Source: Pseudoalteromonas sp. A601
Lineage (GTDB): Bacteria > Pseudomonadota > Gammaproteobacteria > Enterobacterales > Alteromonadaceae
NCBI RefSeq assembly: GCF_002165575.1
Contig: NZ_MXQF01000016.1
Location: forward strand, 62,001 to 126,000
Length of the DNA: 64,000 bases
Direction: 5' to 3'
Every line of letters begins with the position of its first letter. Position 1 is the first letter of the stretch. Below are positions 47,873-57,580 of this stretch, piece by piece. The notes below the pieces were generated by a model. The model did no database searches, was not told the origin of the DNA, and saw only the letters and a program-made list of their open reading frames with translations. Position numbers and translations under genes: made by a program.

Positions 47873-47911
47873 CGTGTAACTTACAAACTATAAAGCAGTA
47901 CAAGTTACACG
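47873..47911 (-). terminator. Inverted repeat downstream of cusA
   Basis: CGTGTAACTT and AAGTTACACG are perfect 10 bp arms with a 19-base spacer, 21 bp past the cusA stop. A T6 run follows on the minus strand after about 6 bp. Possibly a weak terminator. Confidence 0.4.
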
Positions 47912-47931
47912 CCTTAGGTAAAAGTTATAGG

Positions 47932-50900
47932 CTATGAGCTGATACCCCGCTTGCGCCATAACAAATACACCGCAGGTAACACGAGCAAAGTTAATACAAT
48001 GGCGCTAAACATGCCGCCGACCATCGGCGCGGCGATGCGGCTCATTACTTCACTGCCAGTGCCTGTACCGTATAGCACAGGGAGTAAGCCAATAATAATG
48101 GTCGCGACTGTCATCATCACTGGGCGTACTCGCAGGCCTGCGCCTTCGACTATGGCTTGCTTAAGTTCTGCAAAACTAAGCGTTGTGCCGGCTTGTTGTG
48201 CTTGAGTGCACTTTTCTTGGTAGGCTTGATTTAAATACACCAGCATAATGACGCCAATTTCCACCGCGACTCCAGTAAGGGCAATAAAGCCCACACCCAC
48301 CGCGACTGAGAAGTTAAAGCCTTCTAAATACATGAGCCAGATACCACCTATCATTGCCAGCGGTAAGGTGGCCATTATTATGGCTACTTCAACAAAGCTT
48401 CGAAAGTTGAGATACAACAAAACAATTATAATCGCTAAGGTCAGTGGTAATACATAGGCAAGCTTATCTTTAGCACGCTCCATGTATTCATATTGCCCAG
48501 CCCAAGTTATTGAGTAACCCGTTGGTAGCACTAGCTTTTCGTCAAGCACTTGGCGCGCATTGTCTACATAACTGCCAATATCAATGTCATCAATATCAAT
48601 AAAAGTCCAACCATTTAAACGGGCATTTTCGCTTTTTATTCCCGGCGGGCCATCTTCAATAAATACATCGGCAACATCGGCAAGAGCAATACGCTGACCT
48701 GTTGGCGTAACTATTGGCAATAGCATCAGCTCTTCGGGTGAATCTCGGTAATCCTGTGGGTAACGTAAGTTCACCGGGTAACGCTCTTGCCCTTCAACCG
48801 TTTCGGTTACATTCATACCACCAATAGCGGTAGCAACAACTTGCTGCACATCGGCAATATTTAAGCTATAACGAGCGGCTTTTTCACGGTTGATATCCAC
48901 CTTGATATAACGCCCACCCGCTACTCGCTCAGAGTAAACGGAAGCCGTGCCGGGTACATCTTTAAGTAACACTTCAATCTGCTGACCAATCTCTTGAATC
49001 TCACTCAAATTTGGTCCCGCGACTTTAATGCCTACCGGCGTTTTAATCCCGGTTGCCAGCATATCAATCCGAGTTTTTATTGGCATCACCCACGCATTAG
49101 TCAGGCCTGGAAAATTCACTAAGCCGTCGAGCTCTTTTTTCAATTTGTCTAGGGTCATTCCTTCGCGCCATTGATCTTTTGGCTTGAGCTGAATAAAGGT
49201 TTCAATCATGGTCAGTGGTGCAGGATCAGTGGCTGTTTCTGCCCGCCCTACTTTACCAAACACGGTTAACACCTCGGGCACTGTGGCGATGAGCTTATCG
49301 GTTTGTTGTAAAATTTCCCGTGCTTTACCTATCGACAAACCTGGATAAGTGGTCGGCATATACATTAAATCGCCTTCATCCAACGGTGGAATAAATTCAC
49401 TGCCAATTTTGTTTACCGGATAAAAACCAATAATTGCGACTACCAGTGCTAACACTAAGGTCATTTTAGGAAACCGTAAAACGAGATAAAGTAATGGCTT
49501 GTAAGCGTTAACCAATAAGCGATTAACTGGATTTTTCTGCTCTGAAATGACTTTGCCGCGAATAAAGTAACCCATCAACACGGGCACTAAGGTAATTGCT
49601 AAACCCGCCGATGCTGCCATTGCATAGGTTTTAGTGTACGCCAGTGGAGCAAACATGCGCCCTTCTTGCGCTTCTAAAATAAACACAGGCATAAAGCTGA
49701 CGGTAATGATCATTAAACTAAAGAACAGTGCTGGGCCGACTTCACTCGCTGCATCGCTCACCACTTGCCAACGGTTTTCATCCGTTAATGGTTTTTTTTC
49801 CATGTGCTTATGCATATTTTCGATCATTACAATTGCGCCGTCGGTCATTGCGCCAATGGCAATAGCAATACCGCCGAGCGACATAATATTAGCGTTAATG
49901 CCTTGCCAATACATGATGATAAACGCCGTTAAAATTCCCAGCGGTAAAGTAATGATTGCCACCAAGGATGAGCGTACATGAAACAGAAATACAATACAGA
50001 TAAGCGCCACTACGACTAGCTCTTCTAGCAGTTTACTAGTGAGGTTATCTACGGCATTTTTAATTAAATTAGAGCGGTCATATACCGGCACTATTTCAAC
50101 ACCATCTGGTAGGCCTTTTTTTAATGATTCGAGCTTTGCTTTCACCCGTTCAATGGTTTTTTGCGCATTTTCGCCAAAGCGCATTACCACTACACCACCA
50201 GCAACTTCACCTTCTCCATTGAGTTCGGCAATACCGCGGCGCATTTGTGGACCAAGGCGAATATCGGCAACATCGCGCAATTGTAGTGGCGTGCCGTTGG
50301 CGTTAACGCCCAGTGGAATGGCCTCTAAATCAGCAACGCTTTTTATATAACCGGTGCTGGTTACCATGTATTCGGCTTCGGCCATTTCCACCACCGAGGC
50401 GCCCATTTCTTGGTTACCTTGTTTGATGGCGGTTTGAATTAAACTCAGCGGAATACCGTATGCGCGCAGTTTATCTGGCTCTACATTAACTTGATATTGC
50501 TTAACCATGCCGCCCACAGACGCAACCTCTGACACGCCAGGTACGGTTTGCAATTCAAACTTTATAAACCAATCTTGCAAGCTGCGTAACTGGCTAATGT
50601 CGTGCTGGTTGGTTTTATCCACCAGCGCATATAAATAAATCCAACCAACACCGGTGGCATCTGGGCCAAGCTCTGCGGTTGCGCTGTCTGGTAAGCGACT
50701 AGCCACTTGGCTTAAATATTCTTGCACTCGACTGCGAGCCCAATAAAGATCGGTTTTTTCATCAAAAATAACATACACATAGGAGTCACCAAAAAATGAA
50801 AAACCGCGTACTGTTTGTGCTCCAGGCACAGAGAGCATGGCGGTAGTGAGCGGGAAAGTAACTTGATCTTGCACTACTTGCGGCGCTTGGCCAGGATATG

Positions 50901-51054
50901 AGGTTTTTATAATCACCTGCACATCGGATAAATCCGGTAAGGCATCGACTGGGGTATTTTTTACTGCAAATATACCGCCACCAATTAGTATTGCGGTTAT
51001 TAACAAGACAAAAAACCGATTAGTCACAGACCATCGTATAACTGTTGCTATCAT
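47932..51054 (-). CDS. cusA: Copper/silver RND efflux pump CusA
   Basis: Inner-membrane heavy-metal RND pump of 1040 residues (E. coli CusA 1047). TM4 reads GGIAIAIGAMTDGAIVMIEN, close to the CusA type rather than the CzcA type with its DFG. The three metal-binding methionines of E. coli CusA have equivalents in DEGDLMYMPTTYPG, DPAPLTMIETFIQ and RIDMLATGIKTP. It exports Cu(I) or Ag(I) from periplasm and cytoplasm through CusB and an outer-membrane channel. It follows cusB by 8 bp. Confidence 0.93.
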   Translation of the reverse strand: MIATVIRWSVTNRFFVLLITAILIGGGIFAVKNTPVDALPDLSDVQVIIKTSYPGQAPQVVQDQVTFPLTTAMLSVPGAQTVRGFSFFGDSYVYVIFDEKTDLYWARSRVQEYLSQVASRLPDSATAELGPDATGVGWIYLYALVDKTNQHDISQLRSLQDWFIKFELQTVPGVSEVASVGGMVKQYQVNVEPDKLRAYGIPLSLIQTAIKQGNQEMGASVVEMAEAEYMVTSTGYIKSVADLEAIPLGVNANGTPLQLRDVADIRLGPQMRRGIAELNGEGEVAGGVVVMRFGENAQKTIERVKAKLESLKKGLPDGVEIVPVYDRSNLIKNAVDNLTSKLLEELVVVALICIVFLFHVRSSLVAIITLPLGILTAFIIMYWQGINANIMSLGGIAIAIGAMTDGAIVMIENMHKHMEKKPLTDENRWQVVSDAASEVGPALFFSLMIITVSFMPVFILEAQEGRMFAPLAYTKTYAMAASAGLAITLVPVLMGYFIRGKVISEQKNPVNRLLVNAYKPLLYLVLRFPKMTLVLALVVAIIGFYPVNKIGSEFIPPLDEGDLMYMPTTYPGLSIGKAREILQQTDKLIATVPEVLTVFGKVGRAETATDPAPLTMIETFIQLKPKDQWREGMTLDKLKKELDGLVNFPGLTNAWVMPIKTRIDMLATGIKTPVGIKVAGPNLSEIQEIGQQIEVLLKDVPGTASVYSERVAGGRYIKVDINREKAARYSLNIADVQQVVATAIGGMNVTETVEGQERYPVNLRYPQDYRDSPEELMLLPIVTPTGQRIALADVADVFIEDGPPGIKSENARLNGWTFIDIDDIDIGSYVDNARQVLDEKLVLPTGYSITWAGQYEYMERAKDKLAYVLPLTLAIIIVLLYLNFRSFVEVAIIMATLPLAMIGGIWLMYLEGFNFSVAVGVGFIALTGVAVEIGVIMLVYLNQAYQEKCTQAQQAGTTLSFAELKQAIVEGAGLRVRPVMMTVATIIIGLLPVLYGTGTGSEVMSRIAAPMVGGMFSAIVLTLLVLPAVYLLWRKRGISS

Positions 51055-51062
51055 AATGCCCC

Positions 51063-52787
51063 CTAGTGACCACTGTGTGATTGCATAGTTGATGCAGTAT
51101 CAATGCGCTGGATAACAAATTCACCGTCTTGCACACTAAAAGTAAATGTCAGCTGTTGCTGCGCCTCAAGAGAGTTTAAATCAACATTCTCAGCAAACTT
51201 AAAGTCCATAGTTACCGGACCACGGTTCCACTTTGCAATTGCCCCGCGGCTAATATTGGCTACACGAGCGGCTTTATCTATGCTGTTGATTGTGCCTGTT
51301 ACGGTCGCTGTATTAGCCGCATCAACCATCATATGGGTTGAATCCATAATGTGAATAGCGCTTACCATATAGCTGTTATCAGCTTTTTTAGTCAGCTCAA
51401 AATGCAACGTTTGCCCTGTGTCCAACGCTTGAAAGTCAACATCATCTGCAACTGTAAAGTCCATTTTCATACTAGGCCAATCCAATTCTGCTATCGGCTC
51501 ATGGCTAATATTGACTCTACGATGAGCCACCATTACTTGGTTGATCACCCCTTTACTCCAAACAGTGCTGCTTATATCAGGTGTTTGCATACGCTTAAAA
51601 TCAGAGCTTTTGCTGGATTCAGAATCTAATAAGAATTGCGCCGAGGTAACCACTTCATCATCGGCTTTAATACCCGCTAAAATAACCGCATTATGGCTAT
51701 CGCTACGACCAAGCTCTACCGCCACTGATTTAAATCGACCTCCACCTAACGCAACGACAACGCGGTCTTGAGAGCCTGTGCGGATCACTGCCTCTTTTGG
51801 CACTATAAGTTGTTGCTCAGCGGCTTTAGCATGAATGCTCACTTGTGCGAACATATTAGGTTTTAACTGATGATCTTGATTATTAAAGCGCAAACGCACC
51901 CGTAGAGTACGGTTTGTGGCATCCAGTGTTGGGTAAATATAATCAACCTTACCGCGCCAGCTTTGCCCGGCAATATAATCAAGCGTCATGGTCACCGGTA
52001 AGCCCACTTCAACGAGCTGAGCTTGGCGTTCGAATACCTCAGCTTCTACCCAAACTTCATCAAGCTGAGCAATACTCATCATTGAAGTACCGGGCTTTAC
52101 ATAAAAACCTTCGCGAACATTAAGTTCATCAACAACACCACTTTGACGGGCATAAAAGGTGATGTTTTGCATCACATTTTTATTGGTTTGTAAGCGCTCA
52201 ACAAAGCCATCCGATACATTTAATGCTTTTAAGCGCGCTTTAGCCGCACGGATCAGTACTGGGTTATTGCGATTAACTGCCAGTACAAACTCCTCTTGGG
52301 CGTTCACCAATTGCGGGGAATACAAGGTATATAGCGGTTCCCCTTCTGTGACTTGATCACCTGCGGCTTTGACAAACAACGTTTCTAGCCAGCCTTCCAC
52401 ACGCGGATGAATATGCACCTGTTGGTCTTGGTTATACTGTACATAACCTACAGTGTTTACTTCACTTTGCAGTGCTTTGAGCTGCACTTTAGCGGTTCTG
52501 ACACCAAGGTTATTGATCACAGCAGCAGAAATCATCACCGCGCCGGGGCCATCTTGGTCGTTACCCTCGTCTTCTGCATACACAGGCACTAGATCCATGC
52601 CCATTGGCGAAAGGCCAGGTTCATCACGACGATAGTTACTATCCATAGGTGCGACCCAGTACAAGGGGGTTTGCTCTACCTTAGCGGCTGTAGAGTTTGT
52701 TGAGTCATTCATAAAAGTAAAGCCAGCCGACGCAATACAACCACCGAGCAACACTGCGATAAGCAATTTTAAATTAGTGTTCATCAT
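51063..52787 (-). CDS. cusB: CusB adaptor with two C-terminal CusF-like domains
   Basis: Periplasmic membrane-fusion protein of 574 residues. The signal/anchor is followed by a heavy-metal-binding motif YWVAPMDSNYRRDEPGLSPM at about 43-62, then lipoyl/hairpin and beta-barrel domains. Two CusF-like domains follow: 411-493, keeping His429, Trp437, Met440 and Met442, the four CusF ligands; and 494-574, where an ungapped alignment keeps only Met527. So one functional chaperone domain seems fused to the adaptor. ATGs ending at 52787 and 52784 both lie close to AGGAG. It overlaps the TolC-like gene by up to 14 bp. Confidence 0.92.
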   Translation of the reverse strand: MMNTNLKLLIAVLLGGCIASAGFTFMNDSTNSTAAKVEQTPLYWVAPMDSNYRRDEPGLSPMGMDLVPVYAEDEGNDQDGPGAVMISAAVINNLGVRTAKVQLKALQSEVNTVGYVQYNQDQQVHIHPRVEGWLETLFVKAAGDQVTEGEPLYTLYSPQLVNAQEEFVLAVNRNNPVLIRAAKARLKALNVSDGFVERLQTNKNVMQNITFYARQSGVVDELNVREGFYVKPGTSMMSIAQLDEVWVEAEVFERQAQLVEVGLPVTMTLDYIAGQSWRGKVDYIYPTLDATNRTLRVRLRFNNQDHQLKPNMFAQVSIHAKAAEQQLIVPKEAVIRTGSQDRVVVALGGGRFKSVAVELGRSDSHNAVILAGIKADDEVVTSAQFLLDSESSKSSDFKRMQTPDISSTVWSKGVINQVMVAHRRVNISHEPIAELDWPSMKMDFTVADDVDFQALDTGQTLHFELTKKADNSYMVSAIHIMDSTHMMVDAANTATVTGTINSIDKAARVANISRGAIAKWNRGPVTMDFKFAENVDLNSLEAQQQLTFTFSVQDGEFVIQRIDTASTMQSHSGH

Positions 52788-54099
52788 GCTCTCCTGTTAG
52801 TAGCTCTGTCATTACCGCAGCATCTTTGCTACTGGCATAATAATTCAAGCGAGCAATAATAATTTGTTGATCAATTTGGATGTTTAAAGCGTCGATTTTG
52901 GCATTGAGTTCGCTGATGCGAGCACGCATAACTTCTGAGAACTCACCATCATCGCGGGTATAAGCATTCAGGGTGGCTTGCGCTTGCTCGGCCATTTGTG
53001 GCAATAGCTTTGTGTGGTAAAGCGCATCCCGTTGTTGTAGCCGAGCAAGCTGGCTAAACTCTTTAAAATACGTCCCTTTAAGCTTTTGTAGTGCGAGCAA
53101 TTTCTCTGTTTTCACCGACTCAGCCATGGCAATAGCAGCATTGACTTGCTGGTCTTGGCGATTGTCGGTAAACAGCGGCAAATCGATACTGATACCTACC
53201 GAAAACAAGTCGGCACGGGACTCGTCCATTGGCGTATCGTCGCGATAGCCATAACCCATATTTACGCCTAGTTGTGGTTTATAGCTTTGTTTAGCCACTG
53301 CAACTTCGGTCTGCTTGGCTGTAACTCTTTGCTCTATGGCAACAATTGCTGGGTGTGCCATCAACAGTGGCATGAGCTGCTCAAATTTGAGCGCTGTAAA
53401 GTCAACTAATGGCTTGATATCGCCGCGCTTAGCGCTCACTGGTTGAGTTAACATACTCATCGGTAACCATTGCGACATCCGTTTCTTGGCACTTTCAAAC
53501 TGCTGTTCAAGCATCACGAGTTTGTCTTCAAGGCGAGTTAATTCTAACTGGGCACGAATAATATCTTGCTGACGGGTTTTACCTACCGAGCTGGCATAAC
53601 TTGACTCAGTAATATCAATCAATTGTGTAAACAAAGCTTTATCTCGCTCAATCAGCGCAATACTCTGCTGAGCACGATAGGCATTGAGCCAAGATTCGAT
53701 AACTATGGTTTTAACCTGTGCAAGTCTGTCGGCACGCAACCAAGGATATTGCTGCGCTGATTGAGCTAAAGCTTGTTGTTTGAGCTCAAGGCTGTCACCA
53801 CGGCTAAACATTTGGCTTACACCCACTTTTAACTGGGTCATGCCTTCTTGAGCGAAAGCAAAGCCATTCGTTGGTAAATTCATCAGCCCTAAGGTTAATA
53901 TCGGATCTGGTAGCGTGCCTGCGGCTAAGCTTTGTGCTTGCACAGCAGCTTGTTGATATTTATTGGCCGTCAGCCAAGGTTCGTTATCAAGCGCATAATC
54001 GAGCGCTTGTTCAAGGCTTAATTCGTTACTGTATGCTGAGCTTGCCGTTGTTAGCAAAAACGCTAAAAAACTGGCTTTAAGTACTGCTAAGTGATTCAT
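52774..54099 (-). CDS. TolC-family outer-membrane channel of the Cus system
   Basis: Outer-membrane efflux protein of about 441 residues (CusC-like). Signal peptide LKASFLAFLLTTASSAYS, then two OEP repeats beginning ELSLEQALDYALDNEPWLTA and SVGKTRQQDIIRAQLELTRL. It provides the exit duct for CusBA. Reading direction and overlap show a cusC-cusB-cusA order. I start at the ATG ending at 54099, with GGAG 6 bp before it; a GTG codon precedes it in frame. There is no lipobox, in contrast to E. coli CusC. Confidence 0.9.
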   Translation of the reverse strand: MNHLAVLKASFLAFLLTTASSAYSNELSLEQALDYALDNEPWLTANKYQQAAVQAQSLAAGTLPDPILTLGLMNLPTNGFAFAQEGMTQLKVGVSQMFSRGDSLELKQQALAQSAQQYPWLRADRLAQVKTIVIESWLNAYRAQQSIALIERDKALFTQLIDITESSYASSVGKTRQQDIIRAQLELTRLEDKLVMLEQQFESAKKRMSQWLPMSMLTQPVSAKRGDIKPLVDFTALKFEQLMPLLMAHPAIVAIEQRVTAKQTEVAVAKQSYKPQLGVNMGYGYRDDTPMDESRADLFSVGISIDLPLFTDNRQDQQVNAAIAMAESVKTEKLLALQKLKGTYFKEFSQLARLQQRDALYHTKLLPQMAEQAQATLNAYTRDDGEFSEVMRARISELNAKIDALNIQIDQQIIIARLNYYASSKDAAVMTELLTGEHDEH

Positions 54100-54198
54100 C
54101 ACTTACTCCACTAAAAATTAAAAAAATGATTAATTTAGAGGCAGTAATAGGCGATATTAAATATGGTTTAGTAAATTTTAGACGCACCTATCCTGCAA

Positions 54199-54564
54199 TT
54201 AGGCAGACATAGGAGGGCGATATAGTGAGCTGGCTATATAATGTTGACTTTGAGGGGGATAGAGTTGAACTTTTTCTGTGCTGAGTAGTGTAACTGTAAA
54301 TAGGTTACCCATACTCAGCATTGAGTGAGTACTACAAGCGCTCATTGGGCAAGCGCACTCTTGGGTACTTGTTGCGTCATCGTCGCAGCAATCCATGTCC
54401 ATCATAGCGGTCGACATGGCATGATGCATATCATCTGCAATTGGTTGCGACTGAGATTGACTCATATGAGGCATTTCGCACGACATAGTTACAGACGCAA
54501 CAGCTTGACCCACTAAAGTGAGTAACAAAACTAGGGTCAATAAACTAAGGTAAATACGTTGCAA
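54199..54564 (-). CDS. Cys/Met/His-rich exported protein (copper-linked)
   Basis: 121 residues with a signal peptide (SLLTLVLLLTLVGQAVAS) and a mature part loaded with metal-ligand residues: SCEMPHMS, DDMHHAMS, MMDMDCCDDD and ECACPMSACSTHSM. This composition resembles small periplasmic copper-binding proteins such as CopL-type proteins. The start codon is TTG, with AAAAGG about 7 bp upstream. It lies about 100 bp before the Cus genes on the same strand, so a copper-buffering role is likely, though inferred from composition and position. Confidence 0.72.
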   Translation of the reverse strand: MQRIYLSLLTLVLLLTLVGQAVASVTMSCEMPHMSQSQSQPIADDMHHAMSTAMMDMDCCDDDATSTQECACPMSACSTHSMLSMGNLFTVTLLSTEKVQLYPPQSQHYIASSLYRPPMSA

Positions 54565-54583
54565 TAAAATGCCTTTTATAAAT

Positions 54584-54622
54584 TAGGTTCTAGGTTCTAG
54601 GTTCTAGGTTCTAGGTTCTAGG
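54584..54622. repeat. Tandem heptamer repeat (TAGGTTC)n
   Basis: Five full copies of TAGGTTC plus a partial TAGG, without mismatches, 20 bp upstream of the start of the Cys/Met/His-rich gene, so in its promoter/leader. Copy-number change could alter spacing of transcription signals. Confidence 0.95.
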
Positions 54623-54657
54623 GAAGTTTATGATAACTACTTAGTTAACACAAACAT

Positions 54658-55266
54658 TTAACTATTTTTTGGCTCAACTTTAATTAAACTACTCGCAGCA
54701 ATGGCAAATAAACAATAGCCGGTAAAATACCAAAAACCTGCGCCGAATTCTGCGTGCATATTGATCAATTCGCCCATTTGACCATCTGCGTTACCGGCTA
54801 AGTACGATACGATCAACGCAATAACAAATACATCAACCATGCTCCACTTACTTAAGCCTTGTATTACTTGACCGAGCCGCGGCTTAAATTTATTCATTGG
54901 TATTAAGCAATATACTAATTGCATCAATAGTTTTATACAGGGTATCGCAATCGAAAAGAGTGCCACCAGCACGGCGACTAAATAATTTTTATTATCAGCC
55001 AGTTCATCAACCGTGCCCCAAATACTACGCGTTTTTTGATAAGCGCTAATTTCACCTTCCAATTTATCAAGCCCCAACATACTTGAGGCCATCATCAGCA
55101 TGTTACGGGTATTACGATCCCCCTCGTCAGCTATCATCGCAATACCTGTTTTAGCAAGTTGTGATTTATCAATTTTCCCCTCAAGGGTTAACACAGGCTG
55201 AGTAACACCTGGAATTAATAACGCTAAGGCAATTAAAATTGTGATAATGGGTAATAATAAACGCAT
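54658..55266 (-). CDS. PqiA-domain membrane protein
   Basis: 202 residues with four hydrophobic segments and the paraquat-inducible protein A motif LSKWSMVDVFVIALIVSYLA. A periplasmic loop of about 70 residues lies between helices 1 and 2. Full PqiA has two such domains and a zinc ribbon; this has a single domain and no ribbon. No pqiB or pqiC is near. PqiA proteins belong to envelope lipid-transport systems, but the role of this single-domain form is not known. Confidence 0.8.
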   Translation of the reverse strand: MRLLLPIITILIALALLIPGVTQPVLTLEGKIDKSQLAKTGIAMIADEGDRNTRNMLMMASSMLGLDKLEGEISAYQKTRSIWGTVDELADNKNYLVAVLVALFSIAIPCIKLLMQLVYCLIPMNKFKPRLGQVIQGLSKWSMVDVFVIALIVSYLAGNADGQMGELINMHAEFGAGFWYFTGYCLFAIAASSLIKVEPKNS

Positions 55267-55316
55267 GAAGTATCTTAGGTAACTTTATTTATAGCCACGT
55301 TATCATACTCAAGTAA

Positions 55317-56591
55317 CTATTTTTGTTCAATAATAGATGCTAGCACCTCATCACCATACTGGCGGGCACTGAGCATGGCCTTGTAAACGACTTCAATCCC
55401 TGACGCTGGACGAATTGTTTCTAATAGCTTTTCAGCTAAAGGCCAATTGTCTTCTTCTACACCGCGAGCTAACTGCAAAGTTGCACCCAACATACCGTTA
55501 AAACTCAGCAAAGCACTGGAAAGTTCATCGCCTAAGCTAAATTCTTGGGCAATCACATCAAGTTCCATATCTAAAATGGCATCAAGCACCGACATCAAAC
55601 CAACTAGGTAACCTTGCTCAGACATGTCTTTGCCCCCAGGCTCCAGTATAAGCTGCATAAAATGAGCACGAATCAACCCTAACTTAGTCAACTCAGTGGG
55701 TTTATCGACTCCCAATTCACTCAGCGCTAATACGCGAACAAATTGGCGAATGGCATCTTCACCTAAGTAAATCACTGCTTGCGAAATTGAGGTAATCACT
55801 AAGTTTTGGCTCTTAGAACGCGCATTAACCAATTTAAGTATACGGGCAGTCAAACCAACATCTTTTGCGACTCGCTGATGTACTTCATCAAAACTCAAAT
55901 CTGGGCGCGAGGTACAACGTAATAAATCAAAAACAGCCAGCTTAGAGGGTTCAACATTATGGTAGGTAAGCATTTCAGGGCGGGCAAAAAAGAATCCTTG
56001 GAAGTAATCACACCCAGCAGCTTTTAACATTAAAAACTGTTCGTGGGTCTCAATGCGTTCAACAATAATTTTAACGTAGGGAAAACGTCGCTTGAGTTTT
56101 TTAAGCATCATGTTCGTTTTAATTAGAGGCTCTTCTACTTCGAGCTTAATGTAATCAACTAGCTCTAGTAATGGCTTCCACTTTTCATCACCGTCATAAT
56201 CATCTAGAGCAAAACAATAACCTGCTTGCTTTAATGCTTTAACACGCTTAGTTACTTTAGCTATATTATCTGCGCGCTCTACAATTTCTATTACCGCACT
56301 GCTTGGTTGTAAAAGTTTTGGAAAATCCTCTAAAAGAGCGTCAGTAGATAAATTAATAAATGCGCACTGGTTGGCTGTTAATTTTTCAATCCCAATTAAC
56401 ATTAATGCATTAAAAAATAGTCGTCCTGTTGCTTGGCCATCGGTAGTACCAACGGGGAATACATTATTCGCTGAATCTCGATATAAAAGCTCGTACGCAA
56501 AAATGTCTTTTTGCGCATTAAAAATGGGCTGGCGCGCAATATATTGAGTTACCATAGTCGGTACTGTTTTTGTTATTTTTGTGTTCGGCAT
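55317..56591 (-). CDS. EAL-HDOD signalling protein
   Basis: 424 residues: EAL domain (about 15-210) and HDOD domain (about 220-400), the YuxH/CdgJ-like arrangement. The EAL motif reads ELL (FAYELLYRDS); INLS, EIVE, the DDYDGD pair, IKLEV, VERIE and QGFFFARP are present but the loop after the Asp pair is non-standard (no FGTG), so catalysis is uncertain. The HDOD domain lacks the HD catalytic pair expected for hydrolysis. Such proteins affect motility and biofilm in Vibrio. AGGA lies about 7 bp before the ATG. Confidence 0.85.
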   Translation of the reverse strand: MPNTKITKTVPTMVTQYIARQPIFNAQKDIFAYELLYRDSANNVFPVGTTDGQATGRLFFNALMLIGIEKLTANQCAFINLSTDALLEDFPKLLQPSSAVIEIVERADNIAKVTKRVKALKQAGYCFALDDYDGDEKWKPLLELVDYIKLEVEEPLIKTNMMLKKLKRRFPYVKIIVERIETHEQFLMLKAAGCDYFQGFFFARPEMLTYHNVEPSKLAVFDLLRCTSRPDLSFDEVHQRVAKDVGLTARILKLVNARSKSQNLVITSISQAVIYLGEDAIRQFVRVLALSELGVDKPTELTKLGLIRAHFMQLILEPGGKDMSEQGYLVGLMSVLDAILDMELDVIAQEFSLGDELSSALLSFNGMLGATLQLARGVEEDNWPLAEKLLETIRPASGIEVVYKAMLSARQYGDEVLASIIEQK

Positions 56592-56813
56592 TTTTATTCC
56601 TGCTAATAACTTTAGTCGCCCAGAGTAACTAAATTATTATTCTATATTCCTTCAGTATAGTGAATTTTTGAAAGCTTGCACCCACTTATAATTTGCCAAA
56701 AGTAGAAATATAAACAACACTGAAAGGTCAATTAAAAGATAAATACACTCTAATAACTTTAACTGTATAAATTAGCAATTAAACTAATTGACCATAAATA
56801 TTTACATTAGAGT

Positions 56814-56828
56814 AAGGAGCTTTCAATT
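56814..56828 (+). promoter_or_regulatory. Ribosome site AAGGAG followed by ATT start
   Basis: AAGGAG (56814-56819), six bases, then ATT (56826-56828) in frame with the downstream gene. No ATG, GTG or TTG lies at the proper distance from it. Confidence 0.6.
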
Positions 56829-57569
56829 AAGTTTTACTTTCTAATAGCCTGCTGCTTGTTTTGCAAGTCTTTATTAGCAGGCGAATCTGTAACGCTAAAA
56901 TATAACTTAACTGGCTCTGGAAACTACTTTCCTTATTACACAGGTGACTCTGACTTACCTGGAATCTTTCCTGAAATAGTACAACAAATCCTCAACACCG
57001 CTAATATTCAGGGAGAACATGTTGTCTTACCTGCAAAGCGAACGGTAAAATCACTGATCACTGGCAAAATTGATTTTGATATAATTAGTACCGCTTGGTT
57101 ATCAAAACAAGAAAGAGATAATCCACTTTTTGTCTATTCTGAGCCACTTTTTCAAATGTCTGAGTATTTAGTGTCATTACCTAAGCACGCTAAAAAATGG
57201 CAAAGTTTAGCTGCCATAAATGGAAATAATGTAGGCACTGTAATGGGCTATTACTACTATGACGATGATGAATTTTCTCGCATGGATTTCCCTTCTGAAA
57301 AAGAGCTAATACTGGCGTTACAACGTCAACGACTCGAGGTCGTTATAATTAGTGAGTTATCTGCTTTATTTTGGTCAAGAGAGTTAGGAGTACAGGTAGC
57401 TCTTGGGGCTGCCCACTCCGATGGTTTTCTCCGCATACGTATTTTACATAAGTATCGCCACCTACTTCCACAGATTAACCAAGCTATCAAACAACTGCAT
57501 CAAGAAGGTACAATTAGTAGTATTGAACAAAAGTATATCGATATAATTAACAAAATACCCACACTTTAA
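56826..57569 (+). CDS. Periplasmic solute-binding-like protein with probable ATT start
   Basis: About 247 residues of family 3 solute-binding type (NYFPYYTGDSDLPGIFPEIV, a FDIISTAWLSKQERDNPLFV turn, ending EGTISSIEQKYIDIINK). The first conventional start (TTG at 56856) would cut the signal peptide in half. Read from ATT at 56826, with AAGGAG 6 bp upstream, the N terminus becomes KFYFLIACCLFCKSLLAGES after the initiator, a normal signal sequence. ATT starts are rare (infC, pcnB in E. coli). An alternative is a recent ATG-to-ATT change that has weakened the gene. No transporter genes are adjacent. Confidence 0.72.
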   Translation: MKFYFLIACCLFCKSLLAGESVTLKYNLTGSGNYFPYYTGDSDLPGIFPEIVQQILNTANIQGEHVVLPAKRTVKSLITGKIDFDIISTAWLSKQERDNPLFVYSEPLFQMSEYLVSLPKHAKKWQSLAAINGNNVGTVMGYYYYDDDEFSRMDFPSEKELILALQRQRLEVVIISELSALFWSRELGVQVALGAAHSDGFLRIRILHKYRHLLPQINQAIKQLHQEGTISSIEQKYIDIINKIPTL

Positions 57570-57580
57570 ACAAGGGCATA

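Noticed and set aside
56640..56813. Small RNA or riboswitch in the gap before the ATT-start gene
   Set aside because: A+T-rich sequence without a clear stem-loop or terminator; nothing specific to support it.
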